Shown: positions 32,526-32,821 of the stretch, piece by piece | Layout of the letters: the number at the start of each line of letters is the position of its first letter | How positions within the stretch are numbered: position 1 is the first letter of the stretch | Assembly (NCBI GenBank): GCA_947476195.1 | Contig: CANJPT010000051.1 | Coordinates: 1 to 32,821 of the forward strand | Reading direction: 5' to 3' | DNA: 32,821 nucleotides | DNA from: Lewinellaceae bacterium | GTDB taxonomy: Bacteria; Bacteroidota; Bacteroidia; Chitinophagales; Saprospiraceae | Program-made: the position numbers and the translations under genes | Notes under the pieces: generated by a model | Database searches by the model: none | What the model saw: the letters and a program-made list of their open reading frames with translations, nothing else | What the model was told of the DNA's origin: nothing

Positions 32526-32539
32526 TACTTTTGTGTCTT

Positions 32540-32712
32540 TTGATTGTGCTGGAAATTATTGCATTTTTGTGTTGTCAATTAAATTAAACGGTAGGAAAGT
32601 CAAAACAAACGGCATGAGTGCCAAATTTTATTGACCACTGATTTTAAAACTTTTCATGAGATTATATACGGAAAATCCGAACGCGGCGCAAACGAGCGCC
32701 GCGTTTTTTTTT
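32540..32712 (+). ncRNA. Candidate small RNA with its own promoter and terminator
   Basis: TACTTTTG at 32526-32533, with TTG 23 bases ahead (32500-32502), predicts a start near 32540. The strong terminator at 32681-32712 would end the RNA after about 170 bases. No good reading frame lies between, apart from ORFs of under 25 codons, one of which (32656-32730) runs through the terminator itself. A GGCATGAGTGCC hairpin lies in the middle. Not recognised as 6S, SRP, tmRNA or RNase P RNA. Confidence 0.35.
32681..32712 (+). terminator. Strong intrinsic terminator
   Basis: ACGCGGCGC (32681-32689) pairs perfectly with GCGCCGCGT (32696-32704) around a 6-base loop, followed by a run of nine T. The GC-rich stem and T-run face right, so a plus-strand transcript must end here although no plus-strand gene precedes it within 1 kb. 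Confidence 0.85.
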
Positions 32713-32821
32713 GCCCAAAAACCAAATTGACATTTCAGTCATTACCAGGTATCCTGACACTGCTTATTGAGTTGGCCTGTCGCAACGCAGGTGTAGCGTT
32801 GACAACTTTGACTGGGCTGGA
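32713..32821. other. Right-edge sequence, no gene assigned
   Basis: Open frames run off the edge on both strands, but all are under 35 codons inside the window. I cannot tell whether a gene end lies here. Confidence 0.3.

Noticed and set aside
32590-32606. RNase P RNA-like word (GTAGGAAAGTC)
   Set aside because: Only this short word fits; the rest of the conserved RNase P core and its 3' end are missing.

Overview
The window looks like chromosomal DNA of a Bacteroidota bacterium, most likely from the Saprospiria (Haliscomenobacter/Lewinella-like). The signs are two large secreted proteins with C-terminal type IX secretion (T9SS) sorting domains, DUF4286 and DCC-family genes, an IF-2 with a long low-complexity N-terminus, and several good matches to the Bacteroidota -7 promoter element TAnnTTTG. 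No rRNA, tRNA, CRISPR array, prophage or intact insertion sequence was seen. The assignment to Saprospiria is inference; the Bacteroidota assignment is well supported.

Layout. 1-5.8 kb: a translation/transcription block rimP-nusA-infB on +, with hairpins and repeats between the genes and a bidirectional terminator after infB. 5.8-7.1 kb: a SAM methyltransferase (-) and two tiny overlapping membrane proteins (+). 7.1-9.97 kb: a light-harvesting operon on -: a proton-pump rhodopsin, a terminator-like hairpin, the retinal-forming carotene dioxygenase blh, and an unrecognised seven-helix-like membrane protein. 10.1-12.6 kb: a T9SS-exported CotH-type kinase with P-domain and PKD domain (-). 13.0-15.9 kb: a small lipoprotein, an OFA-family MFS transporter with its 40-residue companion subunit, and an outer-membrane beta-barrel (+). 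16.0-17.3 kb: an ArsR-type regulator and tsaB (-). 17.5-19.3 kb: DUF4286 and aroA (+). 19.4-21.5 kb: a cation/proton antiporter (-) and a DCC-family protein (+), separated by a repeat-rich divergent region. 21.6-26.8 kb: an orphan oligopeptide-type substrate-binding protein (+), an AsmA-like protein and a lipoprotein (-). 27.2-30.1 kb: a large T9SS protein (-). 30.3-32.1 kb: a helical-repeat protein of unknown function (+) and a small secreted fibronectin-III protein (-). The last 700 bases hold no convincing gene, but a promoter-like element and a strong terminator there suggest a small RNA.

How it fits together. The rhodopsin keeps every proton-pump residue (Asp89/Thr93/Glu100 motif, His67, Lys227), has Met at the spectral-tuning site (green absorption), and has Gly144 where bacteriorhodopsin has Trp138. 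That glycine is the opening through which xanthorhodopsin-type pumps contact a carotenoid antenna. The adjacent blh makes retinal from beta-carotene; carotenoid synthesis genes must lie elsewhere. The third gene of the operon is the best candidate for something undescribed.

Intergenic DNA is unusually rich in palindromes: at least three dispersed families, built on CACATTGACCACATT, CAAGTTGCAAGTT and CTTAGTG, recur between unrelated genes. All calls come from reading the sequence; no database search was run.
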